Shown: positions 42,872 to 56,461, counted from the first letter of the stretch. The stretch is DNA of 64,000 nucleotides from Halomonas chromatireducens (GCF_001545155.1 NZ_CP014226.1:90464-154463); one strand, 5' to 3'. Program-made: numbers and translations. Notes: generated by a model not told the origin, from the letters alone.

Positions 42872-43189
42872 ATGCAAAAGATCAAACGTGACGATGAAGT
42901 GGTCGTCATCGCCGGCAAGGATAAGGGCAAGCGTGGCACGGTAAAGCGCGTCCTCGGAGAGGAACGTTTTGTGGTGTCCGGTGTGAACATGATCAAGCGT
43001 CACACCAAGCCCAATCCTATGGCGGGCAAGCAGGGCGGTATCGTCGAGCGCGAGGCTCCGATTCACGCGTCCAACGTGGCGATCTTCAACTCGGAGACCG
43101 GTAAGGCGGATCGCGTCGGCTTCCAGGTTAAGGAAGACGGTACCAAGGTACGTATCTACAAGTCGACGCAGACGCAGATCGACGCCTAA
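42872..43189 (+). CDS. rplX: 50S ribosomal protein L24
   Basis: This 105-residue KOW-domain protein starts 50S assembly. [20 protein letters not shown] and [20 protein letters not shown] are typical. Confidence 0.97.
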   Translation: MQKIKRDDEVVVIAGKDKGKRGTVKRVLGEERFVVSGVNMIKRHTKPNPMAGKQGGIVEREAPIHASNVAIFNSETGKADRVGFQVKEDGTKVRIYKSTQTQIDA

Positions 43190-43207
43190 CGCGAGTCGGG
43201 TAGCAAA

Positions 43208-43747
43208 ATGGCGAACTTGAAAGAACGTTATCAGAACGAGGTGGTGGCTCAGCTCAAAGAGCAGTTCAGCTACGCCAATGTGATGCAGGTGCCGCGGGTC
43301 ACCAAGGTGACTTTGAACATGGGCATCGGCGACGCAACCAGCGACAAGAAGCTGATCGAGAATGCCGTCGGCGACCTGGAGAAGCTCTCCGGTCAGAAGC
43401 CGTTGGTGACCAAGGCACGGAAGTCCATTGCGGGCTTCAAGGTGCGCGAAGGCTGGCCGATCGGCATCAAGGTGACCCTGCGCAGTGAGCGTATGTGGGA
43501 ATTCCTCGATCGCTTGGTCAACATCGCGATACCCCGCGTGCGTGACTTCCGTGGTCTCAACCCGAAGTCCTTTGACGGTCGCGGCAACTACTCCATGGGT
43601 GTGCGTGAGCAGATCATCTTCCCGGAGATCGAGTATGATAAGATCGACCGGATTCGTGGTCTGGATGTCACCATCACCACCACTGCCAACACCGACGAGG
43701 AAGGTCGTGCGCTGCTGAGCGCGCTGAACTTCCCGTTCAAGAAATAA
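43208..43747 (+). CDS. rplE: 50S ribosomal protein L5
   Basis: This 179-residue protein binds 5S rRNA and touches the P-site t[23 protein letters not shown] and [20 protein letters not shown] are typical; the length equals E. coli L5. Confidence 0.97.
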   Translation: MANLKERYQNEVVAQLKEQFSYANVMQVPRVTKVTLNMGIGDATSDKKLIENAVGDLEKLSGQKPLVTKARKSIAGFKVREGWPIGIKVTLRSERMWEFLDRLVNIAIPRVRDFRGLNPKSFDGRGNYSMGVREQIIFPEIEYDKIDRIRGLDVTITTTANTDEEGRALLSALNFPFKK

Positions 43748-43757
43748 GGGTTGGATC

Positions 43758-44063
43758 ATGGCAAAGAAGAGCATGGTAGAGCGTGAGCTCAAGCGCACCA
43801 AGCTGGTCGCGAAGTATGCGGCCCGCCGCGCCGAGCTCAAGGCGATCATCCAGAACGTGAACACTTCTGAAGAAGAGCGCTTCGACGCAACGCTCAAGCT
43901 GCAGCAGTTGCCGCGTGACTCGAGCCCGGTACGCCAGCGTAACCGCTGTCGTATCACCGGCCGTCCGCACGGCTACTACAACAAGTTCGGCTTGGGCCGC
44001 AACAAGCTGCGCGAAGCCGCTATGCGTGGCGAAGTCCCTGGGCTGAAGAAGTCCAGCTGGTAA
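43758..44063 (+). CDS. rpsN: 30S ribosomal protein S14 (zinc-free form)
   Basis: This 101-residue 30S head protein has the long, C-minus form: the CxxC zinc ligands of the short form are absent, as in E. coli. [20 protein letters not shown] and the C-terminal PGLKKSSW are diagnostic. Confidence 0.97.
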   Translation: MAKKSMVERELKRTKLVAKYAARRAELKAIIQNVNTSEEERFDATLKLQQLPRDSSPVRQRNRCRITGRPHGYYNKFGLGRNKLREAAMRGEVPGLKKSSW

Positions 44064-44095
44064 GCCGCCACGGAATCATCAGGAGCGCAACGTAA

Positions 44096-44488
44096 ATGAG
44101 CATGCAAGACACTCTGGCGGATATGTTCACTCGTATCCGCAATGCGCAGATGGCCACCAAGGAGACGGTTACCATGCCGTCTTCGAAGCTGAAGGTCGAG
44201 GTGGCCCGCGTATTGAAGGAAGAGGGCTATATCACCGACTTCGCGGTGGCTGAAGGCACCAAGCCCGAGCTGACCGTAACCCTCAAGTACTTCGAGGGAA
44301 GGCCGGTCATCGAGCACCTGCAGCGGGTTTCCAAGCCGTCTCTGCGCCAGTACAAGGGCAAGTCTGCACTGCCCAAGGTGGCGGATGGCATGGGTGTCGC
44401 GATCGTCACCACCTCCCGGGGCGTGATGACCGACCGTGCCGCTCGCCAGGCGGGCGTCGGTGGCGAAGTCATCTGCACCGTATTCTAG
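44096..44488 (+). CDS. rpsH: 30S ribosomal protein S8
   Basis: This 130-residue 16S-binding protein is also the spc-operon repressor in E. coli. [19 protein letters not shown] and the C-terminal [15 protein letters not shown] are typical. Confidence 0.97.
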   Translation: MSMQDTLADMFTRIRNAQMATKETVTMPSSKLKVEVARVLKEEGYITDFAVAEGTKPELTVTLKYFEGRPVIEHLQRVSKPSLRQYKGKSALPKVADGMGVAIVTTSRGVMTDRAARQAGVGGEVICTVF

Positions 44489-44497
44489 GAGTTTGGA

Positions 44498-45028
44498 ATG
44501 TCCCGCGTAGCCAAATATCCGGTTAAAGTGCCTGCCGGCGTCGACATCAAGCTTGATGGCGACCAGCTGACCGTCAAGGGCAGCCAGGGCACGCTGTCCA
44601 TGACCGTTCATCCGGACGTGGTGGTCGCCCAGGAAGAGGGTCAGCTGACCTTCAACCCGAGCAAGACCGCCAAGTCCTGGGCCATGGCCGGCACCACACG
44701 CGCACTGGTCCAGAACCTGGTCACCGGCGTCTCCGAGGGCTTCACCAAGTCCCTGGAAATCATCGGCGTCGGCTATCGTGCCCAGGCCAAGGGCCAGACG
44801 CTCAACCTGACACTGGGCTTCTCGCACCCGGTCGACTACACACTGCCTGATGGTGTCTCGGCGGAAACGCCCAAGAACACCGTGATCGTGCTGAAAAGCG
44901 CGGACAAGCAGAAGCTCGGCCAGGTCGCTGCGGAAATCCGCGCCTTCCGTCCCCCGGAACCCTATAAAGGTAAGGGTGTACGGTACGCCGACGAGCAGGT
45001 GCGTCGCAAAGAAGCCAAGAAGAAGTAA
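44498..45028 (+). CDS. rplF: 50S ribosomal protein L6
   Basis: This 176-residue protein lies near the sarcin-ricin loop. [20 protein letters not shown] and [20 protein letters not shown] are typical. The length is close to E. coli L6 (177). Confidence 0.97.
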   Translation: MSRVAKYPVKVPAGVDIKLDGDQLTVKGSQGTLSMTVHPDVVVAQEEGQLTFNPSKTAKSWAMAGTTRALVQNLVTGVSEGFTKSLEIIGVGYRAQAKGQTLNLTLGFSHPVDYTLPDGVSAETPKNTVIVLKSADKQKLGQVAAEIRAFRPPEPYKGKGVRYADEQVRRKEAKKK

Positions 45029-45037
45029 GGCAGGGTT

Positions 45038-45388
45038 ATGAACGCGAAGAAAGAATCTCGTCTCCGTCGTGCCCGCCGCGCTCGCGCGAAGATCCGCGAG
45101 CTGGGCGTGTATCGCCTGTGCGTCAACCGTACCCCGCGTCACATCTATGCGCAGATTATCTCGCCGGATGGTGGCAAGGTGCTGGCCAGCGCTTCCACGC
45201 TGGACAAGGATCTGCGCGAGGGTGCGACCGGTAATTCGGACGCCGCTGCCAAGGTGGGTGCGCTGATTGCCGAGCGTGCCAAGCAGGCAGGCATCACCCA
45301 GGTAGCCTTCGATCGTGCCGGCTTCAAGTACCACGGCCGTGTCAAGGCCCTGGCCGACGCCGCACGTGAAGGCGGCCTGGAATTCTAA
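45038..45388 (+). CDS. rplR: 50S ribosomal protein L18
   Basis: This 116-residue 5S rRNA-binding protein has an Arg-rich N-terminus ([16 protein letters not shown]) and [20 protein letters not shown]. Confidence 0.97.
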   Translation: MNAKKESRLRRARRARAKIRELGVYRLCVNRTPRHIYAQIISPDGGKVLASASTLDKDLREGATGNSDAAAKVGALIAERAKQAGITQVAFDRAGFKYHGRVKALADAAREGGLEF

Positions 45389-45399
45389 AGGGTTTTACG

Positions 45400-45900
45400 A
45401 TGGCGAAGAACGAACAGAACACCGGCGACCTGCAGGAAAAGCTCGTACAGGTCAACCGTGTCGCCAAGGTGGTCAAGGGTGGCCGGATATTCGGCTTCAC
45501 CGCTCTGACCGTCGTCGGCGACGGCAATGGTCGTGTGGGCTTCGGTCGTGGCAAGGCGCGTGAAGTGCCGGTCGCGATCCAGAAGGCCATGGACCAGGCG
45601 CGCCGCAACATGGTCAAGGTCAGCCTGAAGGGCCACACGCTGCAGTACCCGGTCAAGGCCCGTCACGGTGCCTCCAAGGTGTACATGCAGCCGGCTTCCG
45701 AAGGTACCGGGATCATCGCTGGCGGTGCCATGCGCTCCGTGCTCGAGCTGGCAGGCGTCCATGACGTCCTGGCCAAGTGCTACGGTTCCACCAATCCGGT
45801 GAACGTGGTGCGGGCAACCGTCAAGGGCCTCGCTTCCATGCAGTCGCCGGACGACATCGCCGCCAAGCGCGGCCTGTCTGTCGACGCGATCACGGGGTGA
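45400..45900 (+). CDS. rpsE: 30S ribosomal protein S5
   Basis: This 166-residue protein is part of the mRNA helicase region and decoding fidelity centre. [20 protein letters not shown] and [20 protein letters not shown] are typical. rpmD follows after 5 bp. Confidence 0.97.
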   Translation: MAKNEQNTGDLQEKLVQVNRVAKVVKGGRIFGFTALTVVGDGNGRVGFGRGKAREVPVAIQKAMDQARRNMVKVSLKGHTLQYPVKARHGASKVYMQPASEGTGIIAGGAMRSVLELAGVHDVLAKCYGSTNPVNVVRATVKGLASMQSPDDIAAKRGLSVDAITG

Positions 45901-45905
45901 ATACC

Positions 45906-46088
45906 ATGGCAGCAACACTCAAGGTTACCCAGACCCGCAGCACCATCGGCACACTGCCCAAGCACAAGGCAACCATGAAAGGCCTGGGTCTGCGTCGCAT
46001 TGGTCATACGGTTGAACTGGAAGACACCCCTGCCGTTCGCGGCATGATCCACAAGGTAAATTACCTTGTGCGTGTTGAGGGAGAGTAA
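45906..46088 (+). CDS. rpmD: 50S ribosomal protein L30
   Basis: This 60-residue protein starts at ATG 45906 with [20 protein letters not shown] and ends [10 protein letters not shown]. The bacterial short form is one residue longer than E. coli L30. Confidence 0.95.
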   Translation: MAATLKVTQTRSTIGTLPKHKATMKGLGLRRIGHTVELEDTPAVRGMIHKVNYLVRVEGE

Positions 46089-46091
46089 TCC

Positions 46092-46526
46092 ATGAAACTC
46101 AATAGCCTGAGCCCGGCACCGGGTTCCAAGCACGCCGAAAAGCGTGTCGGTCGTGGCATCGGCTCCGGTCTGGGCAAGACCGGCGGCCGTGGCCACAAGG
46201 GCCAGAAGTCGCGCAGTGGCGGCACCGTGAAGCCTGGCTTCGAGGGCGGTCAGATGCCGCTGCAGCGGCGCCTGCCCAAGTTCGGCTTCACCTCCGCGAA
46301 GTCGCTGGTCTCCGAAGAAGTTCGCCTGGGCGAGCTGTCCAAGGTGGCGGGTGATGAAGTCACCATGGCGACTCTCAAGGAAGCCAACGTGCTCAAGGAT
46401 GCCACGCTACACGCGAAAATCATCCTTTCCGGCGACGTCAACAAGGCGGTTACCGTGCGCGGCATCAAGGTCACCAAGGGTGCCCGTGCTGCAATCGAAG
46501 CCGCCGGTGGCAAGGTAGAGGACTAA
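46092..46526 (+). CDS. rplO: 50S ribosomal protein L15
   Basis: This 144-residue late-assembly protein has a Gly/Arg-rich N-terminal extension ([20 protein letters not shown]) and the conserved [18 protein letters not shown]. Its stop abuts the secY start directly. Confidence 0.97.
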   Translation: MKLNSLSPAPGSKHAEKRVGRGIGSGLGKTGGRGHKGQKSRSGGTVKPGFEGGQMPLQRRLPKFGFTSAKSLVSEEVRLGELSKVAGDEVTMATLKEANVLKDATLHAKIILSGDVNKAVTVRGIKVTKGARAAIEAAGGKVED

Positions 46527-47858
46527 ATGGCCAAGTCAGGAAACATGCCGGCGATGGGCAGCGGTCTGAGTGAACTGTGGGCGCGTCTGCGCTTCGTGCT
46601 CCTCGCCATCGTGGTGTACCGTATCGGTGCCCATATTCCCGTGCCCGGTATCAATCCTGACCAGCTTGCTGCCTTGTTCAGGGAGCAGCAGGGTACCATC
46701 CTGGGCATGTTCAACATGTTCTCGGGTGGTGCGCTGGAGCGCATGAGCATCATGGCGCTGGGGATCATGCCGTACATCTCGGCGTCGATCATCATGCAGC
46801 TCTTGACCGCGGTCTCACCCCATCTTGAGCAGCTCAAGAAGGAAGGTGAGGCCGGCCGCCGCAAGATCAGCCAGTACACCCGCTACGGCACGGTGTTGCT
46901 GGCGCTTGTCCAGGGCACCGGTATGTCGGTGGGCCTGGCCAGCCAGGGCATCGCGTATACGGCCGACTTCAGCTTCTACTTCACCGCCATCGTCAGTTTC
47001 GTGACCGGTGCGGTGTTCCTGATGTGGCTGGGCGAGCAGATCACCGAGAAGGGCATCGGCAACGGCATCTCGCTGCTGATCTTCGCCGGCATCGTCGCCG
47101 GGCTTCCGGGTGCCGTGGGGCAAGCCTTCGAGCTGGCCCGCAACGAAGGTGCCTGGAACGTGCTGCCGCTGCTGGCACTTTCCGTACTGGGTGTCGCCAC
47201 CGTGGCTTTCGTGGTGTTCATCGAGCGCGGGCAGCGCCGGATTACGGTGAACTATCCGCGTCGTCAGGTCGGCAACAAGATGTATGCCGGCCAGAGCAGC
47301 TACCTGCCGCTGAAGGTGAACATGGCGGGCGTCATTCCGGCCATCTTCGCCTCCAGCATTCTGCTGTTCCCCGCATCGATGGGGCAGTGGGTAGGGGCCG
47401 GCGACGGCATGGAGTGGTTGCAGCGTGCATCTCAGGCGCTCGGCCCAGGTCAGCCACTGTATATCTTGCTTTTCGGCGCGGCGGTGATATTCTTCTGCTT
47501 CTTTTACACAGCGCTGGTCTTCAACCCCAAGGATGTCGCCGACAATCTCAAGAAGTCAGGCGCATTCCTGCCGGGCATACGCCCTGGTGAACAGACCGCT
47601 CGCTATGTCGACAAGGTCATGACGCGTTTGACCCTGTTCGGTGCCTTGTATATCGCTGCGGTTTCCCTGATGCCCCAGTTCCTGATCGTGGCCTGGAACG
47701 TGCCGTTCTTCTTCGGCGGAACCGCGCTGCTGATCATTGTCGTGGTGATCATGGACTTCATGGCCCAGGTGCAGTCGCATCTCATGTCGCATCAGTATGA
47801 CTCGGTGATGAAGAAGTCCAACCTGAAAGGCTATGGCAGCGGCGGCATCATGCGCTGA
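46527..47858 (+). CDS. secY: Preprotein translocase subunit SecY
   Basis: This 443-residue protein forms the protein-conducting channel with ten transmembrane segments in the inner membrane. The N-terminal block ([12 protein letters not shown]), the plug region [20 protein letters not shown], and the cytosolic loop [20 protein letters not shown] that contacts SecA and ribosomes are clear. Start ATG 46527 follows the rplO TAA without a gap. Its partner secE is 25 kb upstream. Confidence 0.97.
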   Translation: MAKSGNMPAMGSGLSELWARLRFVLLAIVVYRIGAHIPVPGINPDQLAALFREQQGTILGMFNMFSGGALERMSIMALGIMPYISASIIMQLLTAVSPHLEQLKKEGEAGRRKISQYTRYGTVLLALVQGTGMSVGLASQGIAYTADFSFYFTAIVSFVTGAVFLMWLGEQITEKGIGNGISLLIFAGIVAGLPGAVGQAFELARNEGAWNVLPLLALSVLGVATVAFVVFIERGQRRITVNYPRRQVGNKMYAGQSSYLPLKVNMAGVIPAIFASSILLFPASMGQWVGAGDGMEWLQRASQALGPGQPLYILLFGAAVIFFCFFYTALVFNPKDVADNLKKSGAFLPGIRPGEQTARYVDKVMTRLTLFGALYIAAVSLMPQFLIVAWNVPFFFGGTALLIIVVVIMDFMAQVQSHLMSHQYDSVMKKSNLKGYGSGGIMR

Positions 47859-47909
47859 AGCGCAGAGCCGGAGCATCTGCGCCGCGAGCCGATTTTGGAG
47901 TAAGGAACG

Positions 47910-48023
47910 ATGAAAGTTCGAGCTTCCGTAAAGAAAATGTGCCGTAACTGCAAGATCATTCGTCGCAATGGCGCCGTTCGCGTCATCTGCATCGAACCGC
48001 GGCACAAGCAGCGCCAGGGTTGA
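47910..48023 (+). CDS. rpmJ: 50S ribosomal protein L36 (zinc-binding form)
   Basis: This 37-residue protein reads [20 protein letters not shown] and then [17 protein letters not shown]. It has the C-plus Cys3His zinc site: Cys 11, Cys 14, Cys 27 and His 32. TAAGGAACG precedes ATG 47910. The length is one residue less than E. coli L36 (38). It closes the spc block after secY, the usual position. Confidence 0.95.
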   Translation: MKVRASVKKMCRNCKIIRRNGAVRVICIEPRHKQRQG

Positions 48024-48050
48024 TTCTGGCGCGTGTTGAAAGCGGTGCCG

Positions 48051-48087
48051 GCATGCCCCTTGCCCTTCATCGGGTAAAGGGGTATGC
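48051..48087 (+). promoter_or_regulatory. Hairpin in the alpha-operon leader (possible S4 site)
   Basis: GCATGCCCCTTGCCC (48051-48065) pairs with GGGTAAAGGGGTATGC (48072-48087) with one loose position. It lies 58 bp before rpsM. In E. coli S4 binds a pseudoknot in this leader to repress rpsM-rplQ; a matching role here is inferred from place only. Confidence 0.4.
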
Positions 48088-48144
48088 TGTTGCGCCTTTT
48101 GTAGTGACTAAACGAGCAAGCCGCTCAAATTTCGGAGTAAGCTG

Positions 48145-48501
48145 ATGGCCCGTATTGCAGGCGTCAATATCCCGGACAACAAGCATGCGGCGATCTCGCT
48201 GACCTATATCTTCGGGATTGGCCGCACGCGTGCACAGCAGATTTGTGCCGCCACCGGCATCGCGCCGACTGCCAAGATTCAGGAGCTTTCCTCTGAAGAA
48301 GTGGATGCCCTGCGTAGTGAAGTCGGCAAGTACACCGTAGAAGGCGACCTTCGTCGTGATGTGACGCTCAACATCAAGCGTCTCATGGACCTGGGTTGCT
48401 ATCGTGGTCTGCGTCATCGTCGCGGTCTTCCGCTGCGTGGTCAGCGTACCAAGACCAACGCGCGTACCCGCAAGGGCCCGCGCAAGCCGATTCGCAAGTA
48501 A
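48145..48501 (+). CDS. rpsM: 30S ribosomal protein S13
   Basis: This 118-residue protein bridges the head to the 50S subunit and P-site t[23 protein letters not shown] and [20 protein letters not shown] are typical. It is the first gene of the alpha operon (rpsM-rpsK-rpsD-rpoA-rplQ). Confidence 0.97.
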   Translation: MARIAGVNIPDNKHAAISLTYIFGIGRTRAQQICAATGIAPTAKIQELSSEEVDALRSEVGKYTVEGDLRRDVTLNIKRLMDLGCYRGLRHRRGLPLRGQRTKTNARTRKGPRKPIRK

Positions 48502-48540
48502 CACGCACGTTCTGGCGTAAAGACAGGAAACGACATCAAC

Positions 48541-48927
48541 ATGGCTAACCCGCGTAGCAACCGTAAAAAGGTTAAAAAGCAGGTAGTGGATGCCATCGCG
48601 CATATCCACGCCTCTTTTAACAACACGATCGTGACGATCACAGACCGCCAGGGCAACGCTCTCTCTTGGGCGACTGCCGGTGGTTCGGGTTTTCGTGGTT
48701 CTCGCAAGAGCACCCCGTTCGCTGCTCAAGTGGCAAGCGAACGTGCAGCAACTGCTGCAGCCGAGTATGGTGTGAAAAACGTCGACGTGCTGGTCAAGGG
48801 CCCCGGTCCTGGCCGTGAATCCGCCGTTCGCGCTCTGAGCGCTGCCGGCTTCCGCGTGCAAAGCATCACCGACGCGACGCCCATTCCCCACAATGGCTGC
48901 CGTCCGCCGAAGAAACGCCGCGTTTAA
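48541..48927 (+). CDS. rpsK: 30S ribosomal protein S11
   Basis: This 128-residue platform protein contains [20 protein letters not shown] and the C-terminal [19 protein letters not shown], which are diagnostic. Confidence 0.97.
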   Translation: MANPRSNRKKVKKQVVDAIAHIHASFNNTIVTITDRQGNALSWATAGGSGFRGSRKSTPFAAQVASERAATAAAEYGVKNVDVLVKGPGPGRESAVRALSAAGFRVQSITDATPIPHNGCRPPKKRRV

Positions 48928-48939
48928 GGAGACAGATTC

Positions 48940-49560
48940 ATGGCTCGTTATATTGGACCGAAGTGCAAACTGTCTCGTCGTGAAGGCACCGATCTCTTTC
49001 TGAAGAGTGGCGTGACTCCCTTCGAGAAGAAGTGTAAATCCGAGCAGATCCCGGGTGTACACGGCCAGCGCCGTCAGCGTCTTTCAGACTACGGCTTGCA
49101 GCTTCGCGAGAAGCAGAAAGTGCGTCGTATGTATGGCGTACTCGAAAAGCAGTTCCGCAGCTACTACAAGGAAGCCGCCCGTCGCTCCGGCGCCACCGGC
49201 GAAGTCCTTCTGCAGCTGCTCGAAACCCGACTGGACAACGTCGTCTACCGTATGGGCTTTGGTTCCACCCGCTCTGAAGCACGTCAGCTGGTGAGCCACA
49301 AGGCCATCGCCGTCAACGGCCGCACCGTCAACGTGGCGTCCTACCAGGTCAAGCCCGGTGACGTGGTCTCCATTCGCGAGAAAGCCAAGAACCAGGCGCG
49401 CATCCAGAGTGCGCTCTCCATTGCCGCCAACCGCGGTGAGGTGGTCTGGATCGAGGTGGACGCGAAGAAGATGGAAGGCACCTTCAAGGCTATCCCGGAA
49501 CGCGGCGACCTGTCTGCCGACATCAACGAAAACCTGATCGTCGAGCTGTACTCGAAGTAA
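48940..49560 (+). CDS. rpsD: 30S ribosomal protein S4
   Basis: This 206-residue primary 16S-binding protein is also the alpha-operon repressor and an antitermination factor in E. coli. [20 protein letters not shown] and the S4 domain [20 protein letters not shown] are intact. The length equals E. coli S4. Confidence 0.97.
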   Translation: MARYIGPKCKLSRREGTDLFLKSGVTPFEKKCKSEQIPGVHGQRRQRLSDYGLQLREKQKVRRMYGVLEKQFRSYYKEAARRSGATGEVLLQLLETRLDNVVYRMGFGSTRSEARQLVSHKAIAVNGRTVNVASYQVKPGDVVSIREKAKNQARIQSALSIAANRGEVVWIEVDAKKMEGTFKAIPERGDLSADINENLIVELYSK

Positions 49561-49579
49561 GCGTCGCTGATCGCGTCGT

Positions 49580-49599
49580 GCCGGTCCTTCGGGGCCGGC
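49580..49599 (+). promoter_or_regulatory. UUCG-capped hairpin in the rpsD-rpoA gap
   Basis: GCCGGTCC-TTCG-GGGCCGGC forms a very stable 8-bp stem without a T-run. It may set mRNA stability or modulate rpoA translation. Confidence 0.5.
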
Positions 49600-49642
49600 A
49601 ACGAGTACCGAGTAACCGATAGGCAGCCTCAAAGGTGTAGTT

Positions 49643-50641
49643 ATGCAGCGTTCAGTGACAGAGTTTCTCCGTCCGCGCGATATCAAGGTCGAAGAGATCA
49701 GCGCGCATCACGCGAAGATCGTACTCGAGCCCTTCGAGCGTGGCTTTGGTCACACCCTGGGGAATGCGCTGCGTCGCATTCTGCTCTCGTCCATGCCCGG
49801 CTGTGCCGTGGTGGAAGTCGAGATCTCGGGTGTCGAGCATGAGTACAGCGCGATCGAGGGTGTACAGGAAGATGTCATCGAGATCCTCCTGAACCTCAAG
49901 GACGTGGCCATCCGCATGCACAGTCGTGACGAGGCGGTGCTCTCGCTGAACAAGCAGGGCCCGGCCGTGGTGACAGCGGGTGACATCGTTCTTGATCATG
50001 ATGTCGAGATCGTCAATCCGGATCACGTCATCGCCCACGTTAACGAGGGCGCTGAACTCAAGATGCAGCTGAAGATTGCCCGTGGTCGTGGCTACGAGCC
50101 GGCGGATGCACGTGTCGGCGCCGACGATGAGTCCCGTGCCATCGGCCGCCTGCAGCTGGATGCCACCTTCAGCCCCGTGCGCCGTGTTTCGTATGCCGTC
50201 GATGCCGCGCGTGTCGAGCAGCGTACCGACCTCGACAAGCTGATCATCGACCTGGAAACCGACGGCACCCTGGATCCGGAAGAGGCCATCCGTCGCAGCG
50301 CCACCATCCTGCAGGAGCAGCTGGCAGCGTTCGTCGACCTGGAAGCCGACAAGGAACAGGAAGTCGAGGAGGAAGAGGATCACATCGATCCCATCCTGCT
50401 GCGCCCCGTAGACGATCTCGAGCTGACCGTCCGCAGCGCCAACTGTCTGAAGGCCGAGAATATCTACTACATCGGCGATCTGATTCAGCGCACCGAAGTC
50501 GAGCTGCTGAAGACGCCGAACCTCGGCAAGAAGTCTTTGAACGAAATCAAGGACGTGTTGGCAGCACGCGGTCTGTCCCTGGGCATGCGTTTGGAGAATT
50601 GGCCTCCGGCAAGCCTGAAGGACGACAAGGCCTCTGCGTGA
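49643..50641 (+). CDS. rpoA: DNA-directed RNA polymerase alpha subunit
   Basis: This 332-residue subunit nucleates polymerase assembly. The N-terminal domain (residues 1-230) has [20 protein letters not shown]. An acidic linker ([14 protein letters not shown]) joins the C-terminal domain, whose helix-hairpin-helix ([20 protein letters not shown]) contacts UP elements and activators. The sequence is complete and of normal length. Confidence 0.98.
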   Translation: MQRSVTEFLRPRDIKVEEISAHHAKIVLEPFERGFGHTLGNALRRILLSSMPGCAVVEVEISGVEHEYSAIEGVQEDVIEILLNLKDVAIRMHSRDEAVLSLNKQGPAVVTAGDIVLDHDVEIVNPDHVIAHVNEGAELKMQLKIARGRGYEPADARVGADDESRAIGRLQLDATFSPVRRVSYAVDAARVEQRTDLDKLIIDLETDGTLDPEEAIRRSATILQEQLAAFVDLEADKEQEVEEEEDHIDPILLRPVDDLELTVRSANCLKAENIYYIGDLIQRTEVELLKTPNLGKKSLNEIKDVLAARGLSLGMRLENWPPASLKDDKASA

Positions 50642-50680
50642 GCGTCGACTCGAGTCCCAGTTTGGTAAGGAATAGCAACC

Positions 50681-51076
50681 ATGCGTCATCGTAAGAGTGG
50701 TCGTCACCTGAATCGTACCAGCTCGCACCGCCAGGCCATGTTCAAGAACATGTCCGTCTCGCTGGTCGAACATGAAGTGATCAAGACAACCCTGCCCAAG
50801 GCCAAGGAGCTGCGTCGCGTCATCGAGCCGCTGATCACCCTGGCCAAGCAGGACAGCGTCGCCAACCGTCGTCTCGCCTTCAGCCGTACCCGCTCGAAGG
50901 AAGCGGTCGGCAAGCTCTTCAATGAGCTGGGTCCGCGTTACGCCGAGCGTCCGGGCGGATACGTCCGTATTCTCAAGTGCGGTTTCCGCACCGGCGATAA
51001 CGCGCCGATGGCCTTCGTCGAGCTGGTCGATCGTCCGATCGTCGAGTCCGAGGAAGAGGTTGCCGTCGAGGAGTGA
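50681..51076 (+). CDS. rplQ: 50S ribosomal protein L17
   Basis: This 131-residue last gene of the alpha operon contains [20 protein letters not shown] and [20 protein letters not shown], with an acidic C-terminal tail. A terminator follows 43 bp later. Confidence 0.97.
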   Translation: MRHRKSGRHLNRTSSHRQAMFKNMSVSLVEHEVIKTTLPKAKELRRVIEPLITLAKQDSVANRRLAFSRTRSKEAVGKLFNELGPRYAERPGGYVRILKCGFRTGDNAPMAFVELVDRPIVESEEEVAVEE

Positions 51077-51118
51077 TCCTCGGCTTCGGGCCTGGCCCGG
51101 CAACGCTGTAGCAATACG

Positions 51119-51156
51119 AAAAACCCGGCTTCTCACGAAGCCGGGTTTTTTTATCT
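51119..51156 (+). terminator. Terminator after rplQ
   Basis: AAAAACCCGGCTTC and GAAGCCGGGTTTTTTT arms with a short loop; it ends the ribosomal super-cluster. Confidence 0.93.
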
Positions 51157-51200
51157 CTGCCCGGTGAGCTGCTGCTTCGGTGGGTCTTGATCCGCGGCCT

Positions 51201-51300
51201 GCCCGGCGATAGGTCTTCGCGGGGGCGCTGTGAATACTTCCCTGTACACTACCGATTCCTTCCCTGGAATCGGACCCCCGCTACGACCTATCCCCGGCGC
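51201..51300. repeat. Large structured inverted-repeat element
   Basis: The outer arms GATAGGTC-TTC-GCGGGGG (51208-51225) and CCCCCGC-TAC-GACCTATC (51275-51292) enclose an inner hairpin CCGATTCC/GGAATCGG (51252-51259 and 51266-51273). GC-rich partial pairing extends both ends. It lies between convergent rplQ and uvrA and encodes no credible protein. It resembles a small dispersed extragenic palindrome, but no second copy is in this window. Confidence 0.7.
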
Positions 51301-51326
51301 CGCTGGGCGTTGTGCCTGCCCTCCAG

Positions 51327-54188
<2,862 letters not shown>

Positions 54189-54332
54189 TCCCACCTCGTG
54201 ACGCACGGCAAAACCTCGATTATACGTCCGCGGCACACCGGGCAGCAAAGCGGCTGTGGCGAGGGCGTTTCCTGTATGGTCCGGAACCGATAGAATAGGC
54301 GGTTCACCTAAGGGCCTCGAGCCCGCCTACCC

Positions 54333-55742
54333 ATGGATTCTCGTCACTCTATGCGCAAGGTCTCTGGACTGCTGCTAGCCACCGAACGGCGGGCCATCAC
54401 CGGCCTGGCGAGCCTGTATGCCACCCGGATGCTGGGGCTGTTCATGGTACTGCCGGTGCTGGCGCTCTATGCCGACGAGCTGGCCGGCGCCACGCCGCTA
54501 CTGATAGGGCTGGCCCTGGGGGTCTACGGCCTGACCCAGGCGATACTGCAGATTCCCTTCGGCCTGCTCTCCGATCGTGTCGGTCGCAAGCCGGTGATCG
54601 CCGGCGGACTGCTGCTGTTCCTGCTCGGCAGCGTGGTGGCTGCCGGTGCGGATACCATCGGTGGCGTGATCCTGGGTCGCTGCCTTCAGGGTAGCGGTGC
54701 CGTTGCCGCGGCGATCATGGCGCTGCTGGCGGACCAGACCCGGGAGCAGGTGCGTACGGCCGCCATGGCCACCATTGGGCTCTCCATCGGCGTGGCCTTC
54801 GCAGTGGCCATGGTGCTCGGCCCCTGGCTGGCGGCGTCCTTCGGGCTGTCGTCGGTGTTCTGGTTTACCGCCATGCTGGCTGCGGTGGGGATCCTGGTGC
54901 TGTGGAAGCTGGTGCCGCCGGCGCCTCGCCGCATGCGCCATCGCGACGTGGGTATCGACCGGCAGCAGCTGAAGGTCATACTCACCCGGGCCGACCTGTG
55001 GCGTCTCGACCTGTCGATCTTTGCCCTGCACCTGGTGCTGATGGCAATCTTCGTCGCGGTGCCCTTTCGCCTTCTCGAGGCTGGCATCGGCGCCGAGCGG
55101 CACGGCCTGACCTATCTGGGTATCATGCTGCTGGCCTTCCTCTGCATGGTGCCGCTGGTGGTGCTGGCCGAGAAGCGCCAGCGCATGAAGGACATGTGCC
55201 TGCTGGCGATCGGGGCCATTGCCGTCAGCCTGGCGGGATTGGCCGGTATCGGTACCGGCGCCTGGGCGCTGTTCGCCTGGTTGCTGCTGTTCTTCACGGC
55301 CTTCAATCTGCTCGAGGCGACGCTGCCGTCGATGCTCAGCAAGTTGGCCCCGGCTGGGGCCAAGGGTACGGCCATGGGCGTCTACTCCACCAGCCAGTTC
55401 CTGGGTGCCTTTCTGGGTGGCTTGCTGGGTGGTTTTCTGGCCCAGCAGTGGGGGTTGCCTGCCGTCTTCGTTGGCAGCGCCCTGCTGGCCGGCATATGGT
55501 GGCTGCTGATGCTGGGCATGCCGGCGCCGCCCCACCTCTCGAGCGAAGTGGTCGAGCTGGATGAAGACCAACAGGACGATGCGCTGGATACCCTGATGGC
55601 GAGCTTCGCCGAAGTGGCCGGCGTTGAAGACGTGCTGGTCGTGCCCGAGGAGCGGCTGGCCTATCTTAAGGTGGACCGGCGGCGTCTCGACAGGGACGCC
55701 CTGGCCCGTCTGGTTCGGCCGGACCAGGACCGCGGTAACTGA
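54333..55742 (+). CDS. MFS transporter, YajR-like
   Basis: This 469-residue membrane protein has about 12 hydrophobic segments and the MFS loop motif GLLSDRVGRKPVI after segment 2. The C-terminal extra domain (about residues 400-465, DTLMASFAEVAGVEDVLVVP) resembles the ferredoxin-like YAM domain of E. coli YajR. The substrate is unknown; drug-type efflux is often suggested for the family. It is divergent from uvrA and upstream of ssb, the uvrA-MFS-ssb order seen in Pseudomonas. An internal ATG at 54351 is an alternative start. Confidence 0.88.
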   Translation: MDSRHSMRKVSGLLLATERRAITGLASLYATRMLGLFMVLPVLALYADELAGATPLLIGLALGVYGLTQAILQIPFGLLSDRVGRKPVIAGGLLLFLLGSVVAAGADTIGGVILGRCLQGSGAVAAAIMALLADQTREQVRTAAMATIGLSIGVAFAVAMVLGPWLAASFGLSSVFWFTAMLAAVGILVLWKLVPPAPRRMRHRDVGIDRQQLKVILTRADLWRLDLSIFALHLVLMAIFVAVPFRLLEAGIGAERHGLTYLGIMLLAFLCMVPLVVLAEKRQRMKDMCLLAIGAIAVSLAGLAGIGTGAWALFAWLLLFFTAFNLLEATLPSMLSKLAPAGAKGTAMGVYSTSQFLGAFLGGLLGGFLAQQWGLPAVFVGSALLAGIWWLLMLGMPAPPHLSSEVVELDEDQQDDALDTLMASFAEVAGVEDVLVVPEERLAYLKVDRRRLDRDALARLVRPDQDRGN

Positions 55743-55821
55743 CCGGCAGCTCGGCGGGTGCCGACAGGGCTCCGCCGGGAATTCATGACAACGAGTGTAT
55801 ACAACCAATAGGGAGTCCAGC

Positions 55822-56430
55822 ATGGCCCGTGGCGTCAACAAGGTCATTCTCATCGGCAACCTGGGGCAGGACCCCGAGGTCCGCTTCATGCCGTCCGGCA
55901 GTCCCGTCGCCAACCTGCGCGTCGCCACGACCGACACGTGGACCGACAAGCAGAGCGGCCAGAAGCAGGAGCGCACCGAGTGGCATTCGGTGGTGCTCTT
56001 CAACCGACTGGCCGAGATCGCCCAGCAATTCCTGAAGAAGGGCTCCCGGGTCTATCTCGAGGGTCGTCTGCAGACACGCAAGTGGCAGGGGCAGGACGGT
56101 CAGGATCGCTATACCACCGAGATCGTGGTCAACGACATGCAGATGCTCGATAGCCGAGGCGGCGATGCCCCCGGCCAGGGTGCGGGCTTTGGCGCGCAGG
56201 CCCAGGCGCCCCAGCAGGGGGGATACGGCAACGCTCCACATCAGCAGGGCGGTTATGGCGGCGGGCAGCCCCAGCCGCGCCCGGCCCCGGCGGCCCCCCC
56301 GCAACAGGGTGGCCATCAGCAAGGTGGGCAACAGCAGGGTGGTCAACAGCAGGGTGGCCAGCAGCACGGCAACTATGGTGCCCCCGACCCGGGCAGCTTC
56401 GACGATTTCGACGACGAGATCCCGTTCTGA
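55822..56430 (+). CDS. ssb: Single-stranded DNA-binding protein
   Basis: This 202-residue protein coats single-stranded DNA in replication and repair. The OB fold (residues 1-110) shows [20 protein letters not shown] and [21 protein letters not shown] Gly/Gln-rich linker of repeated GGQQQ-type units follows, then the partner-binding tip [10 protein letters not shown]. Start ATG 55822 has GGGAG upstream. It is longer than E. coli SSB (178) because of the linker. Confidence 0.96.
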   Translation: MARGVNKVILIGNLGQDPEVRFMPSGSPVANLRVATTDTWTDKQSGQKQERTEWHSVVLFNRLAEIAQQFLKKGSRVYLEGRLQTRKWQGQDGQDRYTTEIVVNDMQMLDSRGGDAPGQGAGFGAQAQAPQQGGYGNAPHQQGGYGGGQPQPRPAPAAPPQQGGHQQGGQQQGGQQQGGQQHGNYGAPDPGSFDDFDDEIPF

Positions 56431-56461
56431 GTGTCCAGGCCATGACTGGCGGAGGCGTTGA

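Noticed and set aside
56301..56372. CRISPR-like short repeats
   Set aside because: These are coding repeats of the ssb Gly/Gln linker without spacers; no CRISPR array is seen in the window.
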